Origin: Pedobacter namyangjuensis | GTDB lineage: Bacteria; Bacteroidota; Bacteroidia; Sphingobacteriales; Sphingobacteriaceae | NCBI RefSeq assembly: GCF_003313325.1 | Contig: NZ_QMHQ01000002.1 | Location: forward strand, 992,001 to 1,056,000 | Reading direction: 5' to 3' | Length of the DNA: 64,000 nucleotides | Shown: one piece after another, positions 43,509-53,215 of the stretch | Position numbering within the stretch: position 1 is the first letter of the stretch | How the letters are laid out: each line of letters starts with the position of its first letter | The notes under the pieces: generated by a model | Database searches by the model: none | The model's input: the letters and a program-made list of their open reading frames with translations, nothing else | What the model was told of the DNA's origin: nothing | Program-made: the position numbers and the translations under genes

Positions 43509-44930
43509 TTAATCTTCTTTGAAATTCTTGGCTGCTTCCTCATCAAACTCACCCTCCCACTTTGCCACAACTACGGTAGCTAAACAGTTACCTATTACGT
43601 TAACAGATGTTCTGGCCATATCCATTAGCTCATCTATACCTAAAATAGCTGCTATAATAAATACGGGTAAACCAAATTGCTCTGCCGTAGCAATAAGTAC
43701 AATTAAAGATGCTCTAGGAACCGCAGCAACGCCTTTACTGGTAATCATCAGGGTAAATGCGATAGCTAATTGCTGACCAACGCTCAAATCCATACCCGCA
43801 GCTTGAGCCACAAAAATAGACGCCAACGATAAGTATAACGAGGTACCATCTAGGTTAAAACTATAACCGGTTGGTATAACAAACGAAACAATTTTACGAG
43901 GCACACCGAAACGCTCCATATTGCTCATCGCCTTTGGCAGGGCAGCGTCTGAACTGGTAGTTGCAAATGCGATAGAAACGGGCTCTTTAACAGATTGTAT
44001 AAATTTCTTGATTGGAATTTTTAGGAAAATCATTATCGGTACAAAAACCAATAGTATAAATACAATTAGGGCGATGTAAAGCGAACCTAATAGCATGAAG
44101 AGATTTTTTAAAATATCTATACCCAAATGCCCCACCGTGTAAGCCATTGCTGCACCTACGCCAATAGGCGCAAAATACATAATGATATTGGTAAACTTGA
44201 ACATGGCTTCGGAGAGACTTTCCACAAGATCTACCAATGGTTTACGTTTTTTCTCCTCTACCATAGCTAAACCTATACCGAACAAAACTGAAAATACTAC
44301 TATCTGTAGTACCTTATTTTCGTACATAGACTTAACTACATTCTCCGGAAATAACTCGTAAATAAAATGCGTAAACTTGTAAATCCCATGAACATTTTCT
44401 GGTAAAGCCTCCAACTCTTTGTCTACCATTTTTGCTGTAGGCAACTGTTCTTGCGGCATCTGACTTATATCTACCCCAACACCTGCATGAGTAATGTTTA
44501 TAACTGCTAAACCAATAAAAATAGCGCAAGAAGTGGCACAAAAGAAATACAACATCGATTTCCAAGCCATACGACCAACCTGCTTTAAATCTGAATGACC
44601 AGCAATACCAAACACCAAGGTTCCGAAAAGAATTGGGCCAACAATTGTTTTTACTAATTTTATAAAACCCTTGCTTAAAGGATGTAAAGCGGCAGCCACA
44701 TTGGGAAAATCCAGCCCTACAAAAACGCCAAATATCATACAAACCAAAATCCAGGTAGTTAAATTTCTTTTAACACTTGCATACACAAACAAAACAGCGG
44801 CAACGAGCCAACGCATGGCCATCATCCATTGATCGGGAACCGCAACGATATTAAATTCATGCAGTACGGTTAGCAGTATGGCAATGGTGATAACTACTAA
44901 GGTAATTTGCCCAACTTTGTTTTTTTTCAT
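43509..44930 (-). CDS. Dicarboxylate/amino acid:cation symporter (DAACS)
   Basis: A 473-residue inner-membrane symporter of the GltP/DctA family that takes up glutamate, aspartate or C4-dicarboxylates with sodium or protons. The re-entrant loop serine motif appears as TTSSDAALPKAM, the NLDGTSLY motif of helix 7 is intact, and SKGVAAVPRAS forms the second hairpin. Compared with the usual length of about 420 it has an extra pair of helices at the N-terminus (residues 5-60). It heads an operon with two paralogous membrane proteins. Confidence 0.94.
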   Translation of the reverse strand: MKKNKVGQITLVVITIAILLTVLHEFNIVAVPDQWMMAMRWLVAAVLFVYASVKRNLTTWILVCMIFGVFVGLDFPNVAAALHPLSKGFIKLVKTIVGPILFGTLVFGIAGHSDLKQVGRMAWKSMLYFFCATSCAIFIGLAVINITHAGVGVDISQMPQEQLPTAKMVDKELEALPENVHGIYKFTHFIYELFPENVVKSMYENKVLQIVVFSVLFGIGLAMVEEKKRKPLVDLVESLSEAMFKFTNIIMYFAPIGVGAAMAYTVGHLGIDILKNLFMLLGSLYIALIVFILLVFVPIMIFLKIPIKKFIQSVKEPVSIAFATTSSDAALPKAMSNMERFGVPRKIVSFVIPTGYSFNLDGTSLYLSLASIFVAQAAGMDLSVGQQLAIAFTLMITSKGVAAVPRASLIVLIATAEQFGLPVFIIAAILGIDELMDMARTSVNVIGNCLATVVVAKWEGEFDEEAAKNFKED

Positions 44931-45182
44931 TTAGCTAATATTTGTTTAGCACCTAATTAATTAGGGCACTTGTAGGTTTATTTGGTTACTTATTTTAGAA
45001 AAATTGCTGTAATGATACCTATTTTTCTACATAATCTCATGTCGCAAGACTATTTACCGTACAAACGAGAATGGCAAAAATAAATAATTGCGCAAAGTAA
45101 GCAAACAAATATTATTTTTGGGCACAAAACTGTGTAACATCTGTAGCCTATCGCTATCTAAAAACAGTAGCATCAATCATTA

Positions 45183-45680
45183 ATGAGCCAAAAAGACGTC
45201 ATATTTAAGGAAATATTCGATAAAAACTCTAAGAAGATTTTCCATTTGTGCTATGGTTACACTGGCGATAAGGATGCGGCAAATGACCTACTGCAGGAAA
45301 CTTTCTTAAAAGTTTGGCAGAACCTAGATAAATTCAGAAATAAATCATTGATTTCTACGTGGATTTATCGCATTGCAGTAAACACATGTTTAACGTATCT
45401 AAGGTCTGAAAAACGCCAAGCTAAAGATGAATTAACGGACAACATTATCGAAAACAGAATAGAAGAATATTCTGAGAAAAACGAACAGGTTGCCTTGCTT
45501 TACAAATCAATTTCAAAACTAGAAGAAAACGATAGGTTGATTATTACAATGGTATTAGATGAATTGCCATATAACGAAATTGCAGAAATCTCTGGCATTA
45601 GCGAGGGAAATTTGAGAGTTAAAATTCATCGCATAAAACAAAAATTGACAGAATTATACAATCAACATGCAAGAATTTGA
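45183..45680 (+). CDS. RNA polymerase ECF-type sigma factor
   Basis: A 165-residue sigma-70 family factor. Region 2 is seen in DANDLLQETFLKVWQNLDKFR (spread over residues 32-53, written from the D-A-A-N-D start) and STWIYRIAVNTCLTYLR; region 4 in LPYNEIAEISGISEGNLRVKIHR, a helix-turn-helix. Its end overlaps the next gene by 14 bp, so the two are translationally coupled. That neighbour is a membrane protein which could act as its regulator. Confidence 0.93.
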   Translation: MSQKDVIFKEIFDKNSKKIFHLCYGYTGDKDAANDLLQETFLKVWQNLDKFRNKSLISTWIYRIAVNTCLTYLRSEKRQAKDELTDNIIENRIEEYSEKNEQVALLYKSISKLEENDRLIITMVLDELPYNEIAEISGISEGNLRVKIHRIKQKLTELYNQHARI

Positions 45681-46263
45681 TCAAATAGAAGCCCTTTGGG
45701 CTAAGCATACGGTTGATGTTAAAATATCTGCCGATGAAATGCTCTCGCAAGCTAAAAAAGAGGTTAGCACCTTAAGAAATAAATCTATGCTAAACATTAT
45801 AGGCATGGTACTTTCTTTTTTGGCTGTTGCCTGCCTATGGTTTTTTAACTTCCAATCGTGGACAACCCATCTTGGCATTAGCATTATTGTTTTGGTAGTG
45901 GCTGTTTACACGCTGATTTTATACAACAACCATCGCATTATAGCTAAAAATGATATTACCGCTAATCCGAACCAATTTTTAAATAGCTTAAAACTTTATC
46001 AATTAGATCGATTATCACTTTATAATAAACTGTATTGGTTTTACACCATTGCACTTTCTTTAGGTATGACCTTCTTTTTCGTAGAAATTTTAAATCACAT
46101 GCAAATCTGGGCGCAAATTACGCTTATCGGCATTAGTTTAGGCTGGATGATTTTCTGCTCGACATTAGTTAGAAAAGCAGTTATAAAACGCGACAAAGAA
46201 CGCATTGCATTACTAATTGAGAAATTTGAACGTATTAGCGCACAATTTAACGAACAAGTATAA
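45667..46263 (+). CDS. Multi-helix membrane protein, possible anti-sigma partner
   Basis: A 198-residue protein with a cytoplasmic helical N-terminus (about residues 1-38) and four membrane helices (about 40-56, 63-84, 117-137 and 142-162), followed by a helical tail. No zinc-binding anti-sigma motif (HxxxCxxC) is seen. The 14-bp overlap with the sigma-factor gene and the membrane topology argue for a regulatory partnership, which is inference. I do not recognise a named family. Confidence 0.72.
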   Translation: MQEFDQIEALWAKHTVDVKISADEMLSQAKKEVSTLRNKSMLNIIGMVLSFLAVACLWFFNFQSWTTHLGISIIVLVVAVYTLILYNNHRIIAKNDITANPNQFLNSLKLYQLDRLSLYNKLYWFYTIALSLGMTFFFVEILNHMQIWAQITLIGISLGWMIFCSTLVRKAVIKRDKERIALLIEKFERISAQFNEQV

Positions 46264-46295
46264 TTTCTTGGCACAGCTTTCGTTCTAATTTTCTG

Positions 46296-46832
46296 ATGAG
46301 AAAAGAAATTGGCGTAGCATCTTTTATATTATTTATAATTTTTAGTGCTTTTAAAACACAAAATGCTTTACCCGAACAGTTAGATTGGGATACTCATTTT
46401 CAAGGAGAGCCAGATCAGCATTCGCCCTATGCTGCAGTAACTGCAACTCAATGGCAATATAGTTATACCTCTAAAATCAGAAACAATAAATTATCCATAG
46501 ATTTTAAATTCTTAGCTGGTGTAGAACCAGAAAAATCATGGGTAAAAAGAAGCAGAATTAGAGATAAAAACGCAAGCAGAAAACTGCTAAACCATGAGCA
46601 AGGCCACGTTTACATCAATTTCCTACTATTAAAAAATGGCGAAATAACCATTAGAGACCAGCGCTACACCATCGGAAATCATAAACGTTTAATTCAAGCT
46701 ACCGCGAATAAAGTAAGCGACTATTATAGCAAAATGCAAGACCGTTACGACGATGAAACCAAACACGGCTCAGACGATGAGGTGCAAGCTCGTTGGGATG
46801 AATTTTTGCGTAAAGAAATGGCGAAGTTTTAA
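46296..46832 (+). CDS. DUF922-like secreted protein with a zinc-protease motif
   Basis: A 178-residue protein with a hydrophobic N-terminal segment (residues 5-20), either a signal peptide or an anchor. The mid-region has LNHEQGHVYINF: His100 and His104 with Glu101 form an HExxH zinc motif, as seen in DUF922 proteins of Gram-negative bacteria. The late part is charged and helical. The sequence around SWVKRSRIRDK fits the same family. It follows the sigma-factor pair by 32 bp and may share the transcript. Peptidase activity is unproven for the family. Confidence 0.75.
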   Translation: MRKEIGVASFILFIIFSAFKTQNALPEQLDWDTHFQGEPDQHSPYAAVTATQWQYSYTSKIRNNKLSIDFKFLAGVEPEKSWVKRSRIRDKNASRKLLNHEQGHVYINFLLLKNGEITIRDQRYTIGNHKRLIQATANKVSDYYSKMQDRYDDETKHGSDDEVQARWDEFLRKEMAKF

Positions 46833-47019
46833 GCTCTACGCACTAGCTTGTAAGTTGTAAGTGGTGTGAACGCGAATAGGCTGAAACTCCGAGTTGAGGG
46901 AATATTTATCCAAGAGTAAAAGTCTGGAATCCGAAGGCTGAGAAACCGGAAGAACAAGGTCTGGACTCTTATTTTCGACCAAAAATAGTTAACCGATAAG
47001 CCAAACTGAAACTGGCAAC

Positions 47020-47625
47020 TTATTTACCAACTTCGCTAGGCGTAAAACTGTTGCCTCTTAAGCGATACTGTAAAGTTTTAACTAGTGTTGTCGTTTTTCC
47101 GCTGTCTACGCTCACAATTGGAACAGACCTGAATAATTCCCCATTCTTAACAAAGAACTGATCTTTCCCTTCGTATCCTTTTGTTGTATTTAAACCCGGA
47201 AAACTAATTTTATCAAAACTATTTCCTGCGAATTCATACACATTCATGTCGCTCACGTCTTTTCTTACTACATACTGCACATAAATCTCCGGATTTCCGT
47301 CGTTATCCAAATCCATATTCCAAGCATCGGTAATAATCCCTTTTCGCTCTACAGCAATAGATTTATAATTGTTCTTAACCGAATCAGACATTAAAATTAA
47401 ATAACCGCCAACACTATCTACCCCCTTACCCCAACTTACTACTTCAAAATTAAACCCAGGCTTAATCTCCATGTTTTTATAAAAAGGAAATGGATTAACT
47501 TGTTTAACCGCAACAGTTGGGTTAGTTGCCACAGGCGATGGTTTTTCTTCACTAGTACAAGCAACTAAAAATAATAATCCGGCAATTGCCAGGGATGCAG
47601 TTTTATTAAAGCTGATAAGTTTCAT
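47020..47625 (-). CDS. Hypothetical lipoprotein with a possible PliI-like domain
   Basis: A 201-residue lipoprotein: signal peptide with lipobox LVAC (Cys23) followed by TSEEKPSP. The mature part has MDLDNDGNPEIYVQY, a short acidic motif resembling those of secreted calcium-binding or PliI-like (lysozyme inhibitor) proteins. I offer the PliI comparison only as a possibility. It ends 19 bp after the hexosaminidase gene on the same strand, so the two probably share a transcript. Confidence 0.68.
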   Translation of the reverse strand: MKLISFNKTASLAIAGLLFLVACTSEEKPSPVATNPTVAVKQVNPFPFYKNMEIKPGFNFEVVSWGKGVDSVGGYLILMSDSVKNNYKSIAVERKGIITDAWNMDLDNDGNPEIYVQYVVRKDVSDMNVYEFAGNSFDKISFPGLNTTKGYEGKDQFFVKNGELFRSVPIVSVDSGKTTTLVKTLQYRLRGNSFTPSEVGK

Positions 47626-47644
47626 GGGTTTTGTTCGTCTATTT

Positions 47645-49561
47645 TTATTTTGTTTTTACATCCGTTGCGCCATTGTTAAGCACAGTTTCTAACACTACAC
47701 TTCTTTTGCCACTTGGCGTAATTACTACCGTTTTCAAAATCTTTTTCTTTCCTTCCGGAACATTTACCTTAAATGGGGTTGTGTACAAAGCACCGGTTTC
47801 TGTTGGGCGATAATTATCCAAAGTGTAATAAATTTTGGCGCCTGCCACCGGTGTTTTTAAAGATATTGTATGTTCTTTTCCATTTAAAATACCTGCAGTT
47901 TGCCCAATTGGTGTTGGAACCCAGTAATTAGTTCCAGCGCCATCAAGCTTTGCCAAATGCAAAGGCAAGCGTTCTTCAGTAAAATTAGTTAAGTTCTTTC
48001 TGTCCAATTGCCCCCACGCAATTTCAGATAAGGCCAACATTTTCGGCAAAATCATATATTCTACTTTTTCGGCGCTTTCTATATACTCGGTCCAAACATT
48101 TCCTTGCACGCCTCTAACAAATTTTTTCTGCTCGGCAGGTAATACGCTTGGAACTGGATCGTAATTGTAAACTTTAGTATAGTTTGAAAAGCCAGATTGT
48201 AAACCACTTATGGTTAAAGGCTCATCCGGCGAAGCCGACGACTTATGATCGAAATATAAGCCCATGGAACCCGGGGTCATAATTACATCGTGGTTAAGTT
48301 TTGCCGCTTCAATACCTCCATCAACACCTCTCCACGACATAACCGTAGCATTTGGCGCTAATCCACCTTCCAAAATCTCATCCCAACCGATAATAGACTT
48401 ACCTTTAGCGTTCAGGTATTTCTCCATCCTTTGGATAAAATAACTTTGCAATCCATGTTCGTCTTTTAGGTTTAAATCCTTAATTAGCTGTTGGCAAAAA
48501 GCCGATTCTTTCCAATACGCTTTCGGGCATTCATCGCCACCTATGTGTATATATTTTGAAGGAAACAACGTGATAACTTCATCTAAAACGCCTTCTAAAA
48601 ACTTAAATGTATTTTCTGAGGGAACGAAAACATCATCAAACACGCCCCAAGTTTGTTGCACTTGTTTCCCTTTTCTAGTACCAGACCAAGGTGCGTTTTC
48701 GCCCACCCAAGTATCACGCTCGGGAAAACAGCTTAACTCTGGGTAAGCGGCAATAGCTGCAGAAGCATGGCCCGGCATTTCTATTTCTGGCACTACCGTG
48801 ATATATTTACTCGCTGCATAGGCAACAACCTCTTTAATTTCTTCTTGTGTGTAATGCCCTTTATACGGCACTTCGTCTGTACCTCCAGTACCCGGATAAT
48901 TACCTACAATAGTTCCATTTCTGCTAGCGCCAATGGTTGTTAACTTCGGATATTTTTTAATTTCTATTCGCCAACCCTGGTCGTCGGTTAAATGCCAGTG
49001 AAAAGTATTTAACTTATAAGCAGCCATCCTATCGATGTATTTCTTAACAAAAGAGCTAGGGTAAAAATGTCGGGCTACATCTAAATGCAAACCACGATAG
49101 CCAAATCTTGGATAGTCTTTTATCGTGGCGGCCTGTATTGTAATTTTATCGTTTTTTTTCTCAGGCATTAACTGCATAAGCGATTGTATGGCGTAAAACA
49201 AGCCTGCATCTTTACCTACAACCTTAATTTCATTAGTACTTATGTTAATCGAGTATCCCTCTGCTGGCAACTCATCTGCACCAACAGCAGTAAGCACAAT
49301 TGCCTTTTGCCCTTTTGTTAAAGCCTTTTCTGTTCTTAATGCAAAACCGCCTTTACTTACAATAAAGGCATTAAGTAAATCGGCATTTTTTGCATTTGTA
49401 GCTTCTGCGCTTACTAAAACCACCGTTTTGTCTAATACAAATTGTCCACTATTTTTTTTTATGCTTGCCGGAACTGGTATAATACCCATGTTCTCATCGC
49501 TTTGCGCAAAAACAGTTAAACTAAAAGCACTAATTAAAAGCAAAAAATAGAGTTTTTTCAT
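47645..49561 (-). CDS. Beta-N-acetylhexosaminidase (glycoside hydrolase 20)
   Basis: A 638-residue secreted enzyme that removes terminal N-acetylglucosamine or N-acetylgalactosamine from glycans or chitin oligomers. The signal peptide ends at VFAQ. An N-terminal GH20b domain is followed by the TIM barrel starting near residue 152 (YRGLHLDVARHF). The catalytic Asp343-Glu344 pair sits in HIGGDECPK, where the aspartate positions the substrate acetamido group. WHLTDDQGWR and EIEMPGHASA also match. A C-terminal beta domain (about 550-638) follows. No sus-type receptor pair is nearby. Confidence 0.96.
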   Translation of the reverse strand: MKKLYFLLLISAFSLTVFAQSDENMGIIPVPASIKKNSGQFVLDKTVVLVSAEATNAKNADLLNAFIVSKGGFALRTEKALTKGQKAIVLTAVGADELPAEGYSINISTNEIKVVGKDAGLFYAIQSLMQLMPEKKNDKITIQAATIKDYPRFGYRGLHLDVARHFYPSSFVKKYIDRMAAYKLNTFHWHLTDDQGWRIEIKKYPKLTTIGASRNGTIVGNYPGTGGTDEVPYKGHYTQEEIKEVVAYAASKYITVVPEIEMPGHASAAIAAYPELSCFPERDTWVGENAPWSGTRKGKQVQQTWGVFDDVFVPSENTFKFLEGVLDEVITLFPSKYIHIGGDECPKAYWKESAFCQQLIKDLNLKDEHGLQSYFIQRMEKYLNAKGKSIIGWDEILEGGLAPNATVMSWRGVDGGIEAAKLNHDVIMTPGSMGLYFDHKSSASPDEPLTISGLQSGFSNYTKVYNYDPVPSVLPAEQKKFVRGVQGNVWTEYIESAEKVEYMILPKMLALSEIAWGQLDRKNLTNFTEERLPLHLAKLDGAGTNYWVPTPIGQTAGILNGKEHTISLKTPVAGAKIYYTLDNYRPTETGALYTTPFKVNVPEGKKKILKTVVITPSGKRSVVLETVLNNGATDVKTK

Positions 49562-49694
49562 ACGGTTTGATTTTGATTGTCCAAGATATAAATTTTAGCT
49601 TAAAATAGTAAGCGAGTTTAATTAATAGGAAAAACGATAGAAGGCAGAAAAGCGCTAGCATTTTTTTTTCGCCTGAGCTTAAAATATTTTGATT

Positions 49695-52172
49695 TTAAGG
49701 TTTCAAATTCTTTTTATCTTTTGGAATATCGTGTACAAAAACCTCTTGTTTAGGGTGTGCAAATGGAATGTTATTCGCTAAAAAGAACTGGTTGATAAGC
49801 AAAATCAAATCGCTCTTGATCTCTGTAAGTTGCTTCGACTGCTTTGTCCAACAATTTAAGCGTAATTCTAGGGCATCGGCATTAATATCCTGAAAGAAAA
49901 CACTAGGCTCAGGATGTTTAGCAATGCGCTCATCGGCAATTGCAATGGCGATAATTTCTTCTTTTATTAACTTTAGATCTGCATGGTGAGCAACATTAAT
50001 GGCGATGGTAAACCTGCGCCTAGCCGAGCCACTTGACCAATTTACGAGATGAGAATTCAGTAAATCGCCGTTGGGCATTACAATTTCGGCTCCGTCTACC
50101 GTAGAAATAACACTGCTCCGGAAACCGATGGACTTAACAGTGCCCATTTTTCCGCTCACTTCAACCTCGTCGTCTAGGTTTAGTGGTTTCTCGAATGCGA
50201 TAACCAAACCGCTTACCAAATTATTTACCAACGATTGCAATCCGAAACCGATACCCACGCCTAATGCGCCTAGTACAATTGCAATTTTATCTATCGGGAT
50301 GCCTACCGAGGCGAAGGCCAAAAACAATCCAATTAAAATAATGGTAATGCGTATAAGCAATATCCAGCTTCCAATGCCTTTTGTCATTCCTTGCTGGCGG
50401 GTAAGTATGCGTTTATCTACGGCAAAAAATGATACGACCTTTGACACTACAACAGCCGTTGAAACCACAAAAAAGAACAAAATTAAATTGCTAATGCTAA
50501 AACTATAACTGCCAATTGCCCGCTGATCGAAAAAGAAGTTGCGTACAGGCTCTACAATAAAAGCATAAGCAGGAAAATTTCTGCCAAAAAGTATCAGCCA
50601 ACCCAATACAAGCAACACATAAAGCAAAGTGGGTGCACGCTGACCAACTTTGTCAAAATTCATAAAGAAAAGGCTTTTATCTTGTTTGGTGTAAAGGATA
50701 AAGGCAAGTTGTAAACCCTGGTTAATCAACCTTACAGTCCACAGAAAGAGAATAGCAATAATTACGTTAACATAACCTGCAACCAAAAGTGCCTTTGCCA
50801 AATTATAATTACCAAAAATGATAAATACAAATGCGAGGGTTTCTAAAGCCACCATTAGCCCTATGGCGTAAATAATTAAGCTTTCTCTAAGTTCATTTTG
50901 TCTTTTCGCTTTAAAGATCCAACACCCAACCAAAATCCCGGCGCCAGACAAAACAAGTATAAACCAGCGTTCTGGCATAGAACCCTGCAGTATTAAATTA
51001 TTTAGACAAGCTAAGGCAAACAACAAAAACATGCTCAACCAAGCTTTCATCCAAAACCGCGAAATATAACCGCTCATTAAAGAACCTAGGCAACATGAAG
51101 CTGTAAGCCACAAGATTAAGCTGAATACAAATGGTGGATTGCTAAAGAGAAACTGACCAAGATTGGCTATTAGGAATACAGCAGAAATTAAAGGGTACCT
51201 TAGAATCAGCTGATCTTCTTTAATTTCGTTATTTCCTACTTCTTTAACATAGGCATTTTTTAGGGTAATGATAAAGGCATAACAAACTGCAACGAGCAAA
51301 AACAAACTAAAAACGATACCGATATTGCTACGGGTAAAAAAATTCAAATTAAGTTTAGTCTTTTGAATAGAATAGCTTAATATTTTACCCAAACTGTTCG
51401 AGTATTGGTTTGGCTTCCAGATAAAATCGTATTCACTTTTAAAAAAATCATCAGACATTTTTTTCTGATAGCGCTCTATCTCATCTAAATAGGTCTCAAG
51501 TTCGAATAGTTGTAGGTTGGCTTGATTTTGTAGCGCTTGAACCTGCAAAATACGACGGTTTAACAGGCTATCTACAGGCGATACTTCTTTTGCCATTACC
51601 ACCAAAGACTCCATGTACTTTCGAAGTTTAGCCGAATCCGTAGGAAAACGGAACAAAGCCTTAATGCCCGATAGCGAATCGATTTGATATTTATAGTTAG
51701 AAAGTTGCCTTTTTTGCTTATCAAGTTCATCTTTTTGCAACTTACACCTTATGGATAGCGTATTTAGCAACTTTTGCGCTGTAACTAAATTTCTAAACGT
51801 TTGCACCGATTCCTTATGGCTAAAAACACCATCGCCAGCAATTTTAGTATGGTTGGCAATTAGCTTTAATTCTCTTTTCGCCGATAGCGAATCTAAACTA
51901 GTTCTAAGATATATTTTTGCCCGTTGAAGGTTCTTTTTTATCTCCGCTAGGGTTTCTTCTTGTTTCTGAGCAGCCTTATCTGCCTCAATATCATCAGCAC
52001 TGCTTTTTTCAGACGCCTTTGCAAATTGCTGCATCCGCTCTACAAAACCAGGTTTAATGCGGTCAGTATCGTTTTTAACGGTATCTTTTTGTTGTGCGCC
52101 AACAGCATAGCTGATAAAAAGCAACAACATGGTAAGTTTTAGTACTCGAAAAACGCGAGATGACATTTTCAA
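49695..52172 (-). CDS. Large MscS-family mechanosensitive channel
   Basis: An 825-residue channel of the MscS superfamily, larger than E. coli MscS (286 residues) and nearer to the MscK/YbdG layouts. A signal peptide (ending VGAQ) and a long periplasmic coiled-coil region come first (about 25-265), then roughly ten membrane helices. The pore helix and beta domain are recognisable as IVLGALGVGIGFGLQSLVNNLVSGL spread over residues 633-657, then FEKPLNLDDEVEVSG. The cytoplasmic vestibule with the KSIGFRSS and MPNGDLLNS motifs ends the protein. It protects cells from osmotic downshift. Confidence 0.94.
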   Translation of the reverse strand: MKMSSRVFRVLKLTMLLLFISYAVGAQQKDTVKNDTDRIKPGFVERMQQFAKASEKSSADDIEADKAAQKQEETLAEIKKNLQRAKIYLRTSLDSLSAKRELKLIANHTKIAGDGVFSHKESVQTFRNLVTAQKLLNTLSIRCKLQKDELDKQKRQLSNYKYQIDSLSGIKALFRFPTDSAKLRKYMESLVVMAKEVSPVDSLLNRRILQVQALQNQANLQLFELETYLDEIERYQKKMSDDFFKSEYDFIWKPNQYSNSLGKILSYSIQKTKLNLNFFTRSNIGIVFSLFLLVAVCYAFIITLKNAYVKEVGNNEIKEDQLILRYPLISAVFLIANLGQFLFSNPPFVFSLILWLTASCCLGSLMSGYISRFWMKAWLSMFLLFALACLNNLILQGSMPERWFILVLSGAGILVGCWIFKAKRQNELRESLIIYAIGLMVALETLAFVFIIFGNYNLAKALLVAGYVNVIIAILFLWTVRLINQGLQLAFILYTKQDKSLFFMNFDKVGQRAPTLLYVLLVLGWLILFGRNFPAYAFIVEPVRNFFFDQRAIGSYSFSISNLILFFFVVSTAVVVSKVVSFFAVDKRILTRQQGMTKGIGSWILLIRITIILIGLFLAFASVGIPIDKIAIVLGALGVGIGFGLQSLVNNLVSGLVIAFEKPLNLDDEVEVSGKMGTVKSIGFRSSVISTVDGAEIVMPNGDLLNSHLVNWSSGSARRRFTIAINVAHHADLKLIKEEIIAIAIADERIAKHPEPSVFFQDINADALELRLNCWTKQSKQLTEIKSDLILLINQFFLANNIPFAHPKQEVFVHDIPKDKKNLKP

Positions 52173-52291
52173 TTATTTATTTTACGAGAAATCGATTAAC
52201 TTTAGGTTAATAATTTGAAAATAGAAATTTTTTATTAAAAAACCTGTTTTTATCCTCAAAAGACCTAATTTTATAACAAAACTATCCTCTC

Positions 52292-53140
52292 ATGAAACAT
52301 TTTTTAAAATTTTTATTTCTTACGCTTTTAACTACGGGTGTATATGCACAAACTGCTAGCACAGAAAAAACAGATGTTATCCTTAAACTAAACGGCGAGG
52401 AGATGAAAGGCAAGATTACGAAGATTGCCGATAGCGAACTTACTTTTATATACAGTGGAGAAACTTTAGAGTATACCGTAAAAAAATCTGATATCCTTAA
52501 AATTACCCACGCTAGTGGCCGGGTAGAAATTATAAATCAGGTAGCCCTACCATCCGACCTACGCAAAGATGATCAAGTGGTAATGAAAGGCACGCCAGCA
52601 GACCACCATAATCGTATTGCAGTTTTACCCTTTCATTTTGTAATAGAGAACCAGCCAGGGGCAGATGAAATTGGATTAAGTGCGCAACAAGACACTTACG
52701 CGTTTCTTTCGCAACATTCGGCGGGCTACACCCTGCTAGATCCTAGAACTACCAATGCATTATTAGCAAAAGCTAATGTAACCAAACAAAACATTACTGG
52801 ATTTACCATGAACGAGCTTTGTAATATGCTAGGGGTTGAGTATGTAATAGACGGTTCAATAAAGCAGAATAAAGCGGCGCAAACTAGCTACGCCAGCGAT
52901 AACTCGAATAGTACAGTTAAAAGAAACGGGAACGATAAAATTACAGGTGTTAAGTCTTCTGGTTCTACTTTTTCTAGTGCAGAACAACGTTATGACGTTG
53001 CTGTAAGTTTAACTATCTATACAGACACTAATGCTAGTATTTATAATCAAACGCACAAAGCATTTTTCTCAAATACAGACGGTGGCTACAATAGCCCCTT
53101 GCAATATCTATTAAAACGCAGTCCTTTATATCGTAAATAA
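52292..53140 (+). CDS. Secreted protein with a CsgG/LpoB-like fold (tentative)
   Basis: A 282-residue protein with a signal peptide ending VYAQ. Residues about 25-85 (VILKLNGEEMKGKITKI, then YTVKKSDILKI) form a small beta domain like those found beside secreted proteins of Bacteroidota. Residues 110-195 (RIAVLPFHFV, then a YTLLDPRTTNALL helix and the MLGVEYVIDGSIKQ strand) follow the pattern of CsgG/TolB-N/LpoB-like domains: a beta strand 'iAVlPF', a regulator-type helix and 'adyvi.Gsi'. This suggests an envelope protein that assembles or senses other envelope components. The identification is from pattern only. Confidence 0.7.
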   Translation: MKHFLKFLFLTLLTTGVYAQTASTEKTDVILKLNGEEMKGKITKIADSELTFIYSGETLEYTVKKSDILKITHASGRVEIINQVALPSDLRKDDQVVMKGTPADHHNRIAVLPFHFVIENQPGADEIGLSAQQDTYAFLSQHSAGYTLLDPRTTNALLAKANVTKQNITGFTMNELCNMLGVEYVIDGSIKQNKAAQTSYASDNSNSTVKRNGNDKITGVKSSGSTFSSAEQRYDVAVSLTIYTDTNASIYNQTHKAFFSNTDGGYNSPLQYLLKRSPLYRK

Positions 53141-53215
53141 TAGAAAGTTAACAATTACATCGATACTGTCAGGTTACCATACCTTAAAAGCTATTTGAGC
53201 AATCGAAACCTAAAG

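Noticed and set aside
50071-50508. 145-residue plus-strand open frame over the MscS gene
   Set aside because: Antisense shadow; no recognisable domain.
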